Positions 1 to 6,155 are shown, counted from the first letter of the stretch. The stretch is DNA of 6,441 nt from Gammaproteobacteria bacterium (GCA_023383735.1 JAHDYN010000112.1:1-6441), one strand, 5' to 3'. The notes: generated by a model not told the origin, from the sequence alone. Numbers and translations are program-made.

Positions 1-30
1 GGATCGCAAGATCCACCGCCCTTTGTCTTT
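1..30 (+). terminator. Right half of a probable plus-strand intrinsic terminator cut by the window edge
   Basis: The first 14 bases form a perfect hairpin, GGATC-GCAA-GATCC, with a GNRA-type tetraloop. The right arm continues as ACCGCCC and runs straight into TTTGTCTTTT. If the unseen bases to the left supply GGGCGGT, the stem would be 12 bp followed by a U-rich tail, a textbook rho-independent terminator for a plus-strand gene ending to the left. The complementary A-rich stretch could let it act in both directions and also stop the receptor transcript. Only the inner 5 bp of stem are visible, so this is partly prediction. Confidence 0.45.
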
Positions 31-70
31 TCGGCGGCGAAACCGGGGTCCGTGCCCTGGGTGCCGGGAT

Positions 71-104
71 GGTGCCGCGCCCGCCTGAGGGGGCGCGGCA
101 GCAC
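71..104 (-). terminator. GC-rich hairpin after the receptor stop codon
   Basis: Bases 73-82 (TGCCGCGCCC) pair perfectly with 91-100 (GGGCGCGGCA) around an 8-base loop. Four further pairs, GGTG with CACC, are possible using a small bulge. The hairpin starts about 15 bases beyond the receptor stop on the minus strand. No U tract follows on either strand, so it is not a classical intrinsic terminator. It could protect the mRNA 3' end or assist termination further on, near the left edge. Confidence 0.4.
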
Positions 105-115
105 CGCAAAGACGG

Positions 116-2473
116 CTAGAAGCGGTAAGTCAGGTTGGCACCTATCTCGCGACCGCGATCAAGAACCACGGCCAGGCAGCGTTGACCGGCAGCGTAGTTG
201 GGCTGGCCGGTCGGAGGTGCCAGATACAGACAGGTGTTGGTTGCATTCGTGAGACCGGCAACCGGCTCGTCATTGGAGAAGAGATCCTGGACGTAGCCGG
301 CCAGCTCCCAGTGCGCGGTATTGAGTGAGGCGCGCAGGTTGACCCGGGTGATATCGGGAATCGTGGCCAGGTTCGCCTGGTCAGCGTAGGAGTCGCCCCG
401 GTAGGTCATGCTGGCATCAAGCACCAGCTCCATATCTGCACCCACTGGCTGTACATACTGGGTTGAAGCAAAACCGGTCCATTCGGGCAGGCTCATTGCA
501 GACTTGCCCTTGAAGGTTTCGCCATCGAACAGCCTGATCAGGTTGGTATCAGTCGGCTCGAAGCTGTTGGTGTACTCCTGGGAGGAATAGGCAATACCGG
601 CGGCTGCGGACCAGCGGTCGGTGATCTGCAAACGACCATCCAGCTCAAAGCCTTCGACATCCGACTTGCCGATATTCTGGAAGGCCGTCTGCGGGACGTT
701 ATTGATCAATGCGACCGTCGAGAACTGCTGATCCTTGATGCGGATCAGGAACGCCGCCACGTTGACGATCAGGCGACCGTCCAGCCACTCGGTCTTGGCA
801 CCGATCTCGTAGTTGTTGAGCTTCTCCGGGTCTACATACAGGAAGTCAGTGGCGATATTCGTATTGTAGCGACCCGCCTTCGTGCCCTGGGAGAAGAGTC
901 CGTAGAACATCATGTCCGAGTTCGGACGATAGCTCAGGGTCAGGCGCGGCAGGAAATCATTGTCCTTCTCGGTGGTGGAATAGTCCCTCACGTTGCTTGC
1001 CGAGCACTGGCCCGTATAGCAGGGGCCCAGCTTGTTGTCTTCCTGCTGCCAGCGGCCCTCAGCCTCAACTTCCCACTGGTCGGTGATAGCGTAGGTCAGG
1101 CCGCCAAACACCGCAAAGTTGTCTACTTCCTGACGCCCGCGGAATTTTCCTTCCGGGTTGGTCGCCGACGCCAATGACGCCACACCGAAGGTCTCGCTTT
1201 CGGAGTAGTAATACAGGCCCGTCCGCCAGCTCAGCTTGTCGCCAACGGGAGAAAGCAGACGCAATTCGTGGCTCTGGTTGGTGTACCGCTGGGTTTGTGC
1301 GCTGAAAAACGGCGAAGCCTTGCTGTCCGGACTCGCGCCGGGCCGGCTATACACATCGCCGAAGAAAGGATCGGGACTGGCGCCGCGCAGGTACAGGTCG
1401 GTGTTGCTCCAGCGATCATCGCTGACCCAGCCGGTGAGATAGCTGATCTCATAGCCGTCGAGGTTGTAGGTGATATTCGAGGAGTAGAACTGGCGATTGC
1501 GGTCTACACCGCAGTCCGATGGCCGGCCGGCTGCAGAGTCACAGCTCACGGTATCGTAGGATGGTGCAAAGATATCGCCGGTAGGCCACAACACGCCAGC
1601 GCCACGCTCGCTCACGGGCACCCCATAGGCAGCCCACTCCTGCGGATGGGTAGCAGCCACCAGGGGAGGACCGTCCCGATCCTGGCTGACTATGGCGCGC
1701 AACGTGATGGACAGGTTTTCCATCGGCTCGATGAGCAGCGCTCCACTGAATGCTTCGGTGGTTTCCCGGCCCACCTTGATCTCGCGATAGAACTCGTTGG
1801 CCGTATTCCGGTTTACCCGGGAGCCATTGTGGCTCATCTCGCCGAGCACTTTCTTGGTACCACCCAGCTCCATCCACATGGTATCGGCAATAACCGGCAT
1901 TCGCATGTTGCCGCTGAGTTGCCAGTTGTTCTCTTCAGAACCGCGATTGCTTGAATAGTTGGATTTGACCACGCCGGTGAGTTCATCGGTGCGCGGCGAC
2001 TTGGTCACGTAGTTCATGGCGCCGGCGTAAGTCTGCCGCCCGAAGGTGCTCGACTGGGGGCCACGCAGTACTTCAACGCGCTCAAGCTGGGTCAGGTCGA
2101 GACTCTGCACTGCGCCACCGAGATACACACCGTCTAGAAACATGCTGACGCCCTGCAGACGCATGTCACCCGTGTTGGGCGCGACACTGCGAATGGCGAG
2201 CGTGCTCGGTGATTCACGGCCGAGGCCGGCAGTGAAAACCAGGCCGGGCGTGTATTCGGCCAGCGAGCGCAATTCAGTGATTCGTGCGCGCTCGAGTTCG
2301 GTCTCGCTGAGCACGGCGATGGACAGCGGGACTTCCTGCAGGTTCTGTTCACGCTGCTTGGCGGTCACGATGATTTCTTCGACAGCCTGTGCCGGGGTGG
2401 ACGCGCCCAGCAATATGGCCAGCGCACCCAGCGTGGCGGGAATGCTTTTCCCGGAATGATCTCGCAGATTCAC
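116..2473 (-). CDS. TonB-dependent outer-membrane receptor
   Basis: Predicted outer-membrane active transporter powered by TonB-ExbBD; the substrate cannot be read from sequence. With the chosen start it has 785 residues, typical for the family. Residues 1-30 form a signal peptide ending in AQA, followed at once by a TonB box (EEIIVTA, about 32-38). The plug domain runs to about residue 160, with the signatures QNLQEVPLSI, LDGVYLGG and VEVLRGPQSSTFGR. The rest is beta-barrel, ending in ANLTYRF with the C-terminal Phe expected for BAM-dependent insertion. All six cysteines of the predicted mature protein come as three close pairs (about 311/321, 485/490, 748/766), suggesting loop disulfides. 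I chose the GTG at 2473 because AAGGAG lies 7 bases before it and it leaves a compact signal peptide. An ATG at 2527 in the same frame would add 18 residues but has no Shine-Dalgarno sequence, and an ATG at 2491 has only AGGG. The gene lies downstream of the HemD-like gene on the same strand. Confidence 0.95.
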   Translation of the reverse strand: MNLRDHSGKSIPATLGALAILLGASTPAQAVEEIIVTAKQREQNLQEVPLSIAVLSETELERARITELRSLAEYTPGLVFTAGLGRESPSTLAIRSVAPNTGDMRLQGVSMFLDGVYLGGAVQSLDLTQLERVEVLRGPQSSTFGRQTYAGAMNYVTKSPRTDELTGVVKSNYSSNRGSEENNWQLSGNMRMPVIADTMWMELGGTKKVLGEMSHNGSRVNRNTANEFYREIKVGRETTEAFSGALLIEPMENLSITLRAIVSQDRDGPPLVAATHPQEWAAYGVPVSERGAGVLWPTGDIFAPSYDTVSCDSAAGRPSDCGVDRNRQFYSSNITYNLDGYEISYLTGWVSDDRWSNTDLYLRGASPDPFFGDVYSRPGASPDSKASPFFSAQTQRYTNQSHELRLLSPVGDKLSWRTGLYYYSESETFGVASLASATNPEGKFRGRQEVDNFAVFGGLTYAITDQWEVEAEGRWQQEDNKLGPCYTGQCSASNVRDYSTTEKDNDFLPRLTLSYRPNSDMMFYGLFSQGTKAGRYNTNIATDFLYVDPEKLNNYEIGAKTEWLDGRLIVNVAAFLIRIKDQQFSTVALINNVPQTAFQNIGKSDVEGFELDGRLQITDRWSAAAGIAYSSQEYTNSFEPTDTNLIRLFDGETFKGKSAMSLPEWTGFASTQYVQPVGADMELVLDASMTYRGDSYADQANLATIPDITRVNLRASLNTAHWELAGYVQDLFSNDEPVAGLTNATNTCLYLAPPTGQPNYAAGQRCLAVVLDRGREIGANLTYRF

Positions 2474-2480
2474 CAGTAGT

Positions 2481-2486
2481 CTCCTT
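2481..2486 (-). promoter_or_regulatory. Ribosome binding site that decides the receptor start
   Basis: On the minus strand this reads AAGGAG, 7 bases before the in-frame GTG at 2473-2471. It is the strongest Shine-Dalgarno match near the gene's 5' end, and it lies inside the longer reading frame that begins at ATG 2527. That supports the shorter protein with the GTG start. Confidence 0.65.
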
Positions 2487-2609
2487 GTCATGAATACCCT
2501 GTCGAAGGGCATTGTTGCTTGCTGCATCTATCAGGAAGACTGTTGGTCTGCGATATAGAAGCGCTCCCCCAACAATCGGTCATTCACTTCTATTGGAGGC
2601 TGTCTGCAG

Positions 2610-2621
2610 CTGACAAGTCAG
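2610..2621. repeat. 12-bp palindrome in the receptor leader
   Basis: CTGAC-AA-GTCAG is a perfect inverted repeat between the HemD-like gene and the receptor. On the minus strand it contains TTGTCA (2616-2611), a 5/6 match to a -35 element. A weak AATAGA (2594-2589) follows at 16-base spacing. It could be a repressor or activator site on a receptor promoter, but the -10 match is poor and no regulator is encoded in the window. Confidence 0.35.
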
Positions 2622-2631
2622 TAGTTGCCGC

Positions 2632-2644
2632 ATTCGCGGCGAAT
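2632..2644. repeat. 13-bp palindrome ATTCGC-G-GCGAAT in the receptor leader
   Basis: A perfect 6-bp inverted repeat with a single central base, about 30 bases past the stop of the HemD-like gene and 10 bases from the other palindrome. With a one-base centre it is poorly shaped as an RNA hairpin, which favours a protein-binding site over a terminator. No U tract follows. The region 2474-2676 shows no other gene and no riboswitch I can recognise. Confidence 0.35.
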
Positions 2645-2676
2645 ACGAGTGCGCTAACCGTGGGGTGGTCGTATGT

Positions 2677-3600
2677 TCAGGGCCGCTTGCGGTAATAGTC
2701 CTCCATCGCGGCCACAAAGCCCTCGAAACGAGAGTAGTCGCGGGCGACCACATCAATGCGGATATTGCGCAGGCGGGCGCCTTCGCTGGTGATCGGGCCG
2801 AAGCAGGCCACTACGGTCTTCTGGTTGAGCACAGCGCTGTCTCCCCCGAGATGCGCGAGGAGGCTGTCGATTTCGCCGCGACTGGTAAAGGCGATCATGT
2901 CGATCTCACCGTTCAGCAACATCCGCGTGCCACGCTCAAGGCCCTTCGTTTCGCGAGCCGTGACGTAGGCCGGTACCCGCCTGGTCTTCAGGCCTATAGC
3001 CTCAAGATCACGGATGAAATCCGGTACGACCGCCGGTTCTTCCATGCCGACGACGTCTGGCGCCGGAACCAGCACTGTCCCGCTGGTGATGCCGCGGCGT
3101 TTGAGTTCGTTGACGATACCGATGGGACTGGGGGCAGGAGGGACCAGCGCCGGATTGATCCCGGCCTGCTCGAGCAACCGGACATCGTTGCCGATCGCTG
3201 CGGACCGCAACTCCCGGACATCATCCGGCCCGAGGCCCAGTGCATCGAGACGATTCAGATAGGCGTCAATCCCGTTACGGCTCGTAAATGCTATCCAGTC
3301 GTACTTGTTGCGCTCGCGCAGCACCTCGTCGAATACCTTGTAATCGGGCACCGGCTCGATGTAGATGGTCGGCATCCAGACCGGACGCGCGCCACGCTCG
3401 ATCAGCAGTTGACCGAGGCGGCCCGCATAGTTGCGCGGAGCCGTGTAAAGCACGGTCTTGCCGTACAGGGGCAGCGACGCCCGGTCTATCAGGTCGGTCT
3501 TACGCGCCGTGGCGCCCGGCTCGGCTGCCAGCAGAGGCGCCAGCGAGCCGAGTACCAGGAGCACGATCAGACGGCGGCCTGCCTTGATGCAGTTGGGCAT
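2677..3600 (-). CDS. Exported or membrane-anchored uroporphyrinogen-III-synthase-like protein (HemD fold)
   Basis: The protein has 307 residues from the chosen start. HemD normally closes hydroxymethylbilane to uroporphyrinogen III in the cytoplasm. Residues 9-27 are a basic-then-hydrophobic stretch (RRLIVLLVLGSLAPLLAA) that reads as a signal peptide or single N-terminal anchor, which standard HemD lacks. From about residue 45 the HemD pattern is clear: GKTVLYTAPRNYAG, then DWIAFTSRNGIDAYL (about 101-115), VPAYVTARE (about 209-217), a second IAFTSRGEID (about 236-245), and VVACFGPITSEGARL followed by IDVVARDYSRFEGFVAAM at the C-terminus. From family memory, the Tyr in VPAY and the Thr in GPIT correspond to conserved active-site positions, so the fold does not look decayed. 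Start: ATG 3600 has GGGAG 5 bases upstream, while the GTG at 3606 overlaps that site. The gene follows the split-barrel/heme gene by 41 bases, so co-transcription is likely. True HemD activity outside the cytoplasm is doubtful because its substrate is made in the cytoplasm. Confidence 0.8.
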   Translation of the reverse strand: MPNCIKAGRRLIVLLVLGSLAPLLAAEPGATARKTDLIDRASLPLYGKTVLYTAPRNYAGRLGQLLIERGARPVWMPTIYIEPVPDYKVFDEVLRERNKYDWIAFTSRNGIDAYLNRLDALGLGPDDVRELRSAAIGNDVRLLEQAGINPALVPPAPSPIGIVNELKRRGITSGTVLVPAPDVVGMEEPAVVPDFIRDLEAIGLKTRRVPAYVTARETKGLERGTRMLLNGEIDMIAFTSRGEIDSLLAHLGGDSAVLNQKTVVACFGPITSEGARLRNIRIDVVARDYSRFEGFVAAMEDYYRKRP

Positions 3601-3605
3601 GGTCA

Positions 3606-3610
3606 CTCCC
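3606..3610 (-). promoter_or_regulatory. Ribosome binding site for the HemD-like gene
   Basis: GGGAG on the minus strand, 5 bases before ATG 3600-3598. It overlaps the alternative GTG at 3606, which has no site of its own, so it favours the ATG. Confidence 0.5.
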
Positions 3611-3641
3611 GATCAGGCCGCGATATTTCTTTGGGGCGCCC

Positions 3642-4442
3642 TCAGTCGGCGATGACGCCGGTACGGCCGCGCTGCCACAGCTGGTAGACCGCATAGCCTT
3701 CGCCGAGCGTCGTATCGAAGTACCAGATCTGCTCGGGCTGGATGCGGATCAGGTCAAAGCGCCGCACGGATCGCTCCTTGGTCACGCGTACCAGGTTGTA
3801 CTTGTCGACAGCGACACTGAAGCGCGGATCGGAAGAGGGAATGACTTCGGCGGTGCCATTGATCTGGGTACTGCGCCACAGCTTGGGACCACCCTCAGCG
3901 AGGGTCCAGCCGGCGAAATGTACCGCACTGATGTAGGGATTCTTGCGGATCTGCAGCAGCTTCTCGGTGCCGACCTCGGAAACGACGTAGAGCACCTTCT
4001 CTTCCTTGTCGAGCACCATGTCGACGGTCGTCGCGAGCGGCTTGTTGTCGATGGCTGTGGTCAGTGCAAAACGCTCGCGGCCCGGCAGGAACTCGACAAT
4101 CTTCGCCCAGATCTCTTCCTGTGACAGCTGCATCGAGCTGCGCGCCATCTGACGGGTAGCGGAAGCGACGGTATCGACGGTACTGAAGGTCACATCGTGG
4201 CATTCAGCGCAGGTCATGCCCTTCGGGAAGTCACGATGCTTCTTGCTCATGAAGTCATTGGCGGTAATCGGCGGCCCGGGGATGATCACCCCGTCGATGC
4301 CCTGCTCGCCACCGCCGACATTGATGCCTTCGGCGGCCTTCGGTGCCTTTGCGGGCTCCGCAGCCTGGAGTGCCGCGCCGAGCGCAAACGGTACGGCGAC
4401 GGCGGCCGCAATACCGATCAACAAAGATTTCCGTTTATTCAT
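3642..4442 (-). CDS. Exported pyridoxamine 5'-phosphate oxidase-like split-barrel protein with a c-type heme motif
   Basis: The protein has 266 residues. Residues 1-28 are a signal peptide (KRK, then a hydrophobic core, cleavage near LQAA). An Ala/Pro/Gly-rich linker follows to about residue 60. Next comes a short segment with CAECH at 78-82, a CxxCH motif for covalent heme c attachment; His69 or Met77 upstream could offer a further ligand. From about 110 to 258 the protein resembles the PNPOx-like split barrel: IWAKIVEFLPGRERFALTTA, DNKPLATTVDMV, VLYVVSEVGTEKLLQIRKNPYIS, AVHFAGWT, INGTAEVIP and a C-terminal FDLIRIQPEQIWYFD. The superfamily includes enzymes using FMN, F420 or heme, so the cofactor cannot be assigned here. 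Export, CxxCH and the barrel together suggest a periplasmic redox or cofactor-handling protein. It is probably first in the unit with the HemD-like gene. GAGG lies 8 bases before the ATG. No convincing promoter is visible in the 69 bases upstream, which mostly hold the preceding terminator. It is not the PdxH of vitamin B6 synthesis, which is cytoplasmic and lacks the heme motif. Confidence 0.85.
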   Translation of the reverse strand: MNKRKSLLIGIAAAVAVPFALGAALQAAEPAKAPKAAEGINVGGGEQGIDGVIIPGPPITANDFMSKKHRDFPKGMTCAECHDVTFSTVDTVASATRQMARSSMQLSQEEIWAKIVEFLPGRERFALTTAIDNKPLATTVDMVLDKEEKVLYVVSEVGTEKLLQIRKNPYISAVHFAGWTLAEGGPKLWRSTQINGTAEVIPSSDPRFSVAVDKYNLVRVTKERSVRRFDLIRIQPEQIWYFDTTLGEGYAVYQLWQRGRTGVIAD

Positions 4443-4469
4443 CGCCCTTACCTCGTCGCATCCATGCTT

Positions 4470-4497
4470 AAAAAAAAGTGCCGGCAGCGGTCCAGCA
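4470..4497 (-). terminator. Intrinsic terminator after the lipoprotein gene
   Basis: On the minus strand TGCTGG (4497-4492) pairs with CCGGCA (4484-4479), a 6-bp stem with one G-U pair and a 7-base loop. One base later comes a run of eight U. It begins 15 bases past the lipoprotein stop and ends 27 bases before the next start codon. It should separate the lipoprotein transcript from the split-barrel/HemD-like unit, at least partly. The short stem suggests possible read-through. Confidence 0.7.
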
Positions 4498-4511
4498 TAG
4501 CCCAGAAACCC

Positions 4512-5072
4512 TCAGGGTGCTGCTGTCCGGGCCGGGAGGTCCTGCATGGCCAATGCGACAGCACGGGCCACGGCATCGGCATCAAGCCGGCTCTTCTCAA
4601 TGCTTCCCGCGATCGAACCGAACCACAACTCGCGGTTTGCCGCAGCATCCACTACGTGGATGATCAGTCGTCCTTCGCGATAGCTCTGGACGCTGGGGCT
4701 GCCGACATTCACCGATCCGCCCACATTGCTGCCGAAACTGCCGAGACCGATCCCGATGCGAAAGGGGTTGGATTTCACCCGCTCATCTGCAGCTGTTTCC
4801 CAGGCCACGCGCAAGTCGGGCTTGGCTTCGGTTTCCGCATAGCCGCGCCGGGTCATTTCCGCACGGATGGCATTGCGGATATTGGTGTCCAGCAGGCGCA
4901 TGGGCTGGTCGGCCGTACTGGCAGGCGCCGCCTGCCAGCCGAAGCTGCTGTAGCGCGAAAAGTCGGCGTCGGGCGCAGTCTGCGACTGGTGATCAGGCGG
5001 AGGCGGGGTCGTGCAGGCCGCGAGCAAGGCGACCAGCAGCAGGCCGGGCATCCGGATAAGGTTAATGGTCAT
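4512..5072 (-). CDS. DUF4136-type outer-membrane lipoprotein
   Basis: The protein has 186 residues, about the usual size for this family of unknown function. The N-terminus is a type II signal peptide with lipobox LLAAC, giving lipidated Cys20. The residues after Cys are Thr-Thr, not Asp, so sorting to the outer membrane is expected. A Pro-rich tether (TTPPPPD) follows. Family features are FSRYSSFGW near residue 40, RNAIRAEMTRRGYAE near 65-80, KPDLRVAWETAA near 82-93, a glycine-rich middle (GIGLGSFGSNVGGSVNVG) and EGRLIIHVVDAAANRELWFGSIAG near 130-155. The frame can start at TTG 5078 or ATG 5072. I prefer the ATG, though neither has more than a weak Shine-Dalgarno (AGGCGG). It has its own candidate promoter upstream and a terminator behind it, so it may be expressed alone. 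Its link to the neighbouring genes is unknown. Confidence 0.85.
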   Translation of the reverse strand: MTINLIRMPGLLLVALLAACTTPPPPDHQSQTAPDADFSRYSSFGWQAAPASTADQPMRLLDTNIRNAIRAEMTRRGYAETEAKPDLRVAWETAADERVKSNPFRIGIGLGSFGSNVGGSVNVGSPSVQSYREGRLIIHVVDAAANRELWFGSIAGSIEKSRLDADAVARAVALAMQDLPARTAAP

Positions 5073-5095
5073 GTACAAGCCCGCCTGTTGTTGAC

Positions 5096-5109
5096 ACTGT
5101 ATTTACAGT
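5096..5109. promoter_or_regulatory. 14-bp palindrome, candidate operator ahead of the lipoprotein gene
   Basis: ACTGTA-TT-TACAGT is a perfect 6-bp inverted repeat in an AT-rich pocket between the LLM and lipoprotein genes. It lies just downstream of the minus-strand TATAAT at 5119-5114, where transcription would begin, so a bound protein could block initiation. The TGTA-N2-TACA core resembles sites of some GntR/HutC-type repressors. It also superficially resembles a LexA box, but with 4 instead of 8 bases between CTGT and ACAG. The binding protein is unknown. Confidence 0.45.
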
Positions 5110-5113
5110 ACGA

Positions 5114-5119
5114 ATTATA
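5114..5119 (-). promoter_or_regulatory. Candidate -10 element for the lipoprotein gene
   Basis: The minus strand reads a perfect TATAAT, preceded by GT as a partial extended -10. It is 41 bases upstream of ATG 5072. No good -35 is found at 16-18 bases; the region upstream is only A-rich. An activator or the partial extended -10 could compensate. Confidence 0.4.
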
Positions 5120-5141
5120 ACTACCTGTTTTCAGATATTTT

Positions 5142-6155
5142 TTAACGGCGCAGCCTCGGCAGCAACTGCTTGCCGATGAGGTGCAGCGACTTCTCCGGCT
5201 CATCGTGCAGGCGCAGCGCATTCTCGGTCAGGCCGCCCGCCGCGAAGGTCTTGAGGCGCTCGACATGCCGGTCGAGATCGCCGGGATCGCCGGCAAGGCT
5301 CAGGCCTTCGACCAGCTTGGCAACGATCTCCGGGGGCACGCCCTTGATCTCGCCCACCTTGGTGCGGAAGGCGGTTAGAAAGGCGTCTTTCTTCTCATGC
5401 ACGATCCGCGCTTCATCGGGCGTCAGAAACGGCTTGTACCAAGCCTCCTCGAGCCAGCCACGGATCATGAGTTCGCGGCGTGCCTCGCGGAACGAGGCTT
5501 CGCGGTCTTCCTTGATGTGGAAGGCGCAGAAGTTGTTGACGCGGAAGTCGGCGGCACTGCGGCCATGCCGGGCCAGGCCATCGCGCACATCAGCCATGCA
5601 TTTGGGCAGCATCGGCACGATCATGTCGCTGAACATGGTGCCGTCGGCAAAGCGCGTGGCCATGTCGAGCATCTTCGGGCCGGTGGCGCCGGCGTAGATG
5701 ATCGGCGGCGTACCTTTTACCCAGGTCGAGCGGAAGTAGCGCGACTTGTAGACCTCGCCGTCCCAGACCACGACCTCGCCACGCACCGCGCGCTTGGCCA
5801 TCGCGATGGCCTCACCGACGCCTTTCACGCGCTTGCCATAGGGTTTGTTGAGCACGCCCGGCCATTCGCCACCGCCGCCGATGACCACCATGCCGCGGCC
5901 ATTGGAGAATTCGTTCAGCGTGGCGACTGCATTGGCGATCTTCAGCGGATGCATCTCGTAGGGACTGATCACCACGGCGCCCAGCATGATCTTTTTGGTA
6001 ACCATCGCCGCCGGCATCAGGCACATGAAGGGGTCGCGGCCGTTGGCGTAGTTCTGCGCCCAGAGCCCGCGTATGCCGTAACCCTCGGCGATTTTTGCCA
6101 GCTCGGCGACCTGCGCGGGCGTGACGTCCGCTTCAAGGATGACATCGATTTCCAT
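5142..6155 (-). CDS. LLM-class flavin/F420-dependent oxidoreductase
   Basis: The protein has 337 residues, a full-length luciferase-like TIM-barrel with no signal peptide, so it is cytoplasmic. Visible family features are an N-terminal strand (EIDVILEADV), then AELAKIAEGYGIRGLWAQN, the core strand IMLGAVVISPYEMHP (about 57-71, matching the usual V-x-x-P-x-x-x-HP pattern), the glycine-rich GRGMVVIGGGGEWPG (about 87-101), PPIIYAGATGPKMLDMATRFADGTMFSD (about 150-177) and the C-terminal HDEPEKSLHLIGKQLLPRLRR. The pattern is closest to the Mer-like branch, which includes F420-dependent reductases, but FMN use is equally possible and the substrate cannot be assigned. Start: ATG with AGGAG (6168-6164) 8 bases upstream. 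The upstream partial gene ends 34 bases before it, so the two are probably one operon. An AT-rich gap of about 70 bases separates it from the lipoprotein gene. Confidence 0.9.
   Translation of the reverse strand: MEIDVILEADVTPAQVAELAKIAEGYGIRGLWAQNYANGRDPFMCLMPAAMVTKKIMLGAVVISPYEMHPLKIANAVATLNEFSNGRGMVVIGGGGEWPGVLNKPYGKRVKGVGEAIAMAKRAVRGEVVVWDGEVYKSRYFRSTWVKGTPPIIYAGATGPKMLDMATRFADGTMFSDMIVPMLPKCMADVRDGLARHGRSAADFRVNNFCAFHIKEDREASFREARRELMIRGWLEEAWYKPFLTPDEARIVHEKKDAFLTAFRTKVGEIKGVPPEIVAKLVEGLSLAGDPGDLDRHVERLKTFAAGGLTENALRLHDEPEKSLHLIGKQLLPRLRR

Noticed and set aside
1268..1954. 228-codon plus-strand open frame within the receptor
   Set aside because: It is a shadow of the receptor barrel coding sequence with no domain pattern and no ribosome site I could support.
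2474..2676. Cobalamin or other riboswitch in the receptor leader
   Set aside because: I looked for conserved B12-box-like sequence and other familiar riboswitch cores and saw none; only short DNA palindromes are present.
2665..3687. 340-codon plus-strand open frame antisense to the HemD-like gene
   Set aside because: It mirrors the minus-strand gene, its translation shows no family pattern, and the opposite strand has clear HemD motifs and a ribosome site. Long antisense frames are expected in GC-rich DNA.
5096..5109. LexA/SOS box
   Set aside because: CTGT and ACAG are separated by 4 bases, where the gammaproteobacterial LexA site needs 8. No SOS-type gene is adjacent.
4197..5120. 307-codon plus-strand open frame across the split-barrel start, terminator and lipoprotein gene
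   Set aside because: It crosses an intergenic terminator and two well-supported minus-strand genes, and its translation has no recognisable domain.
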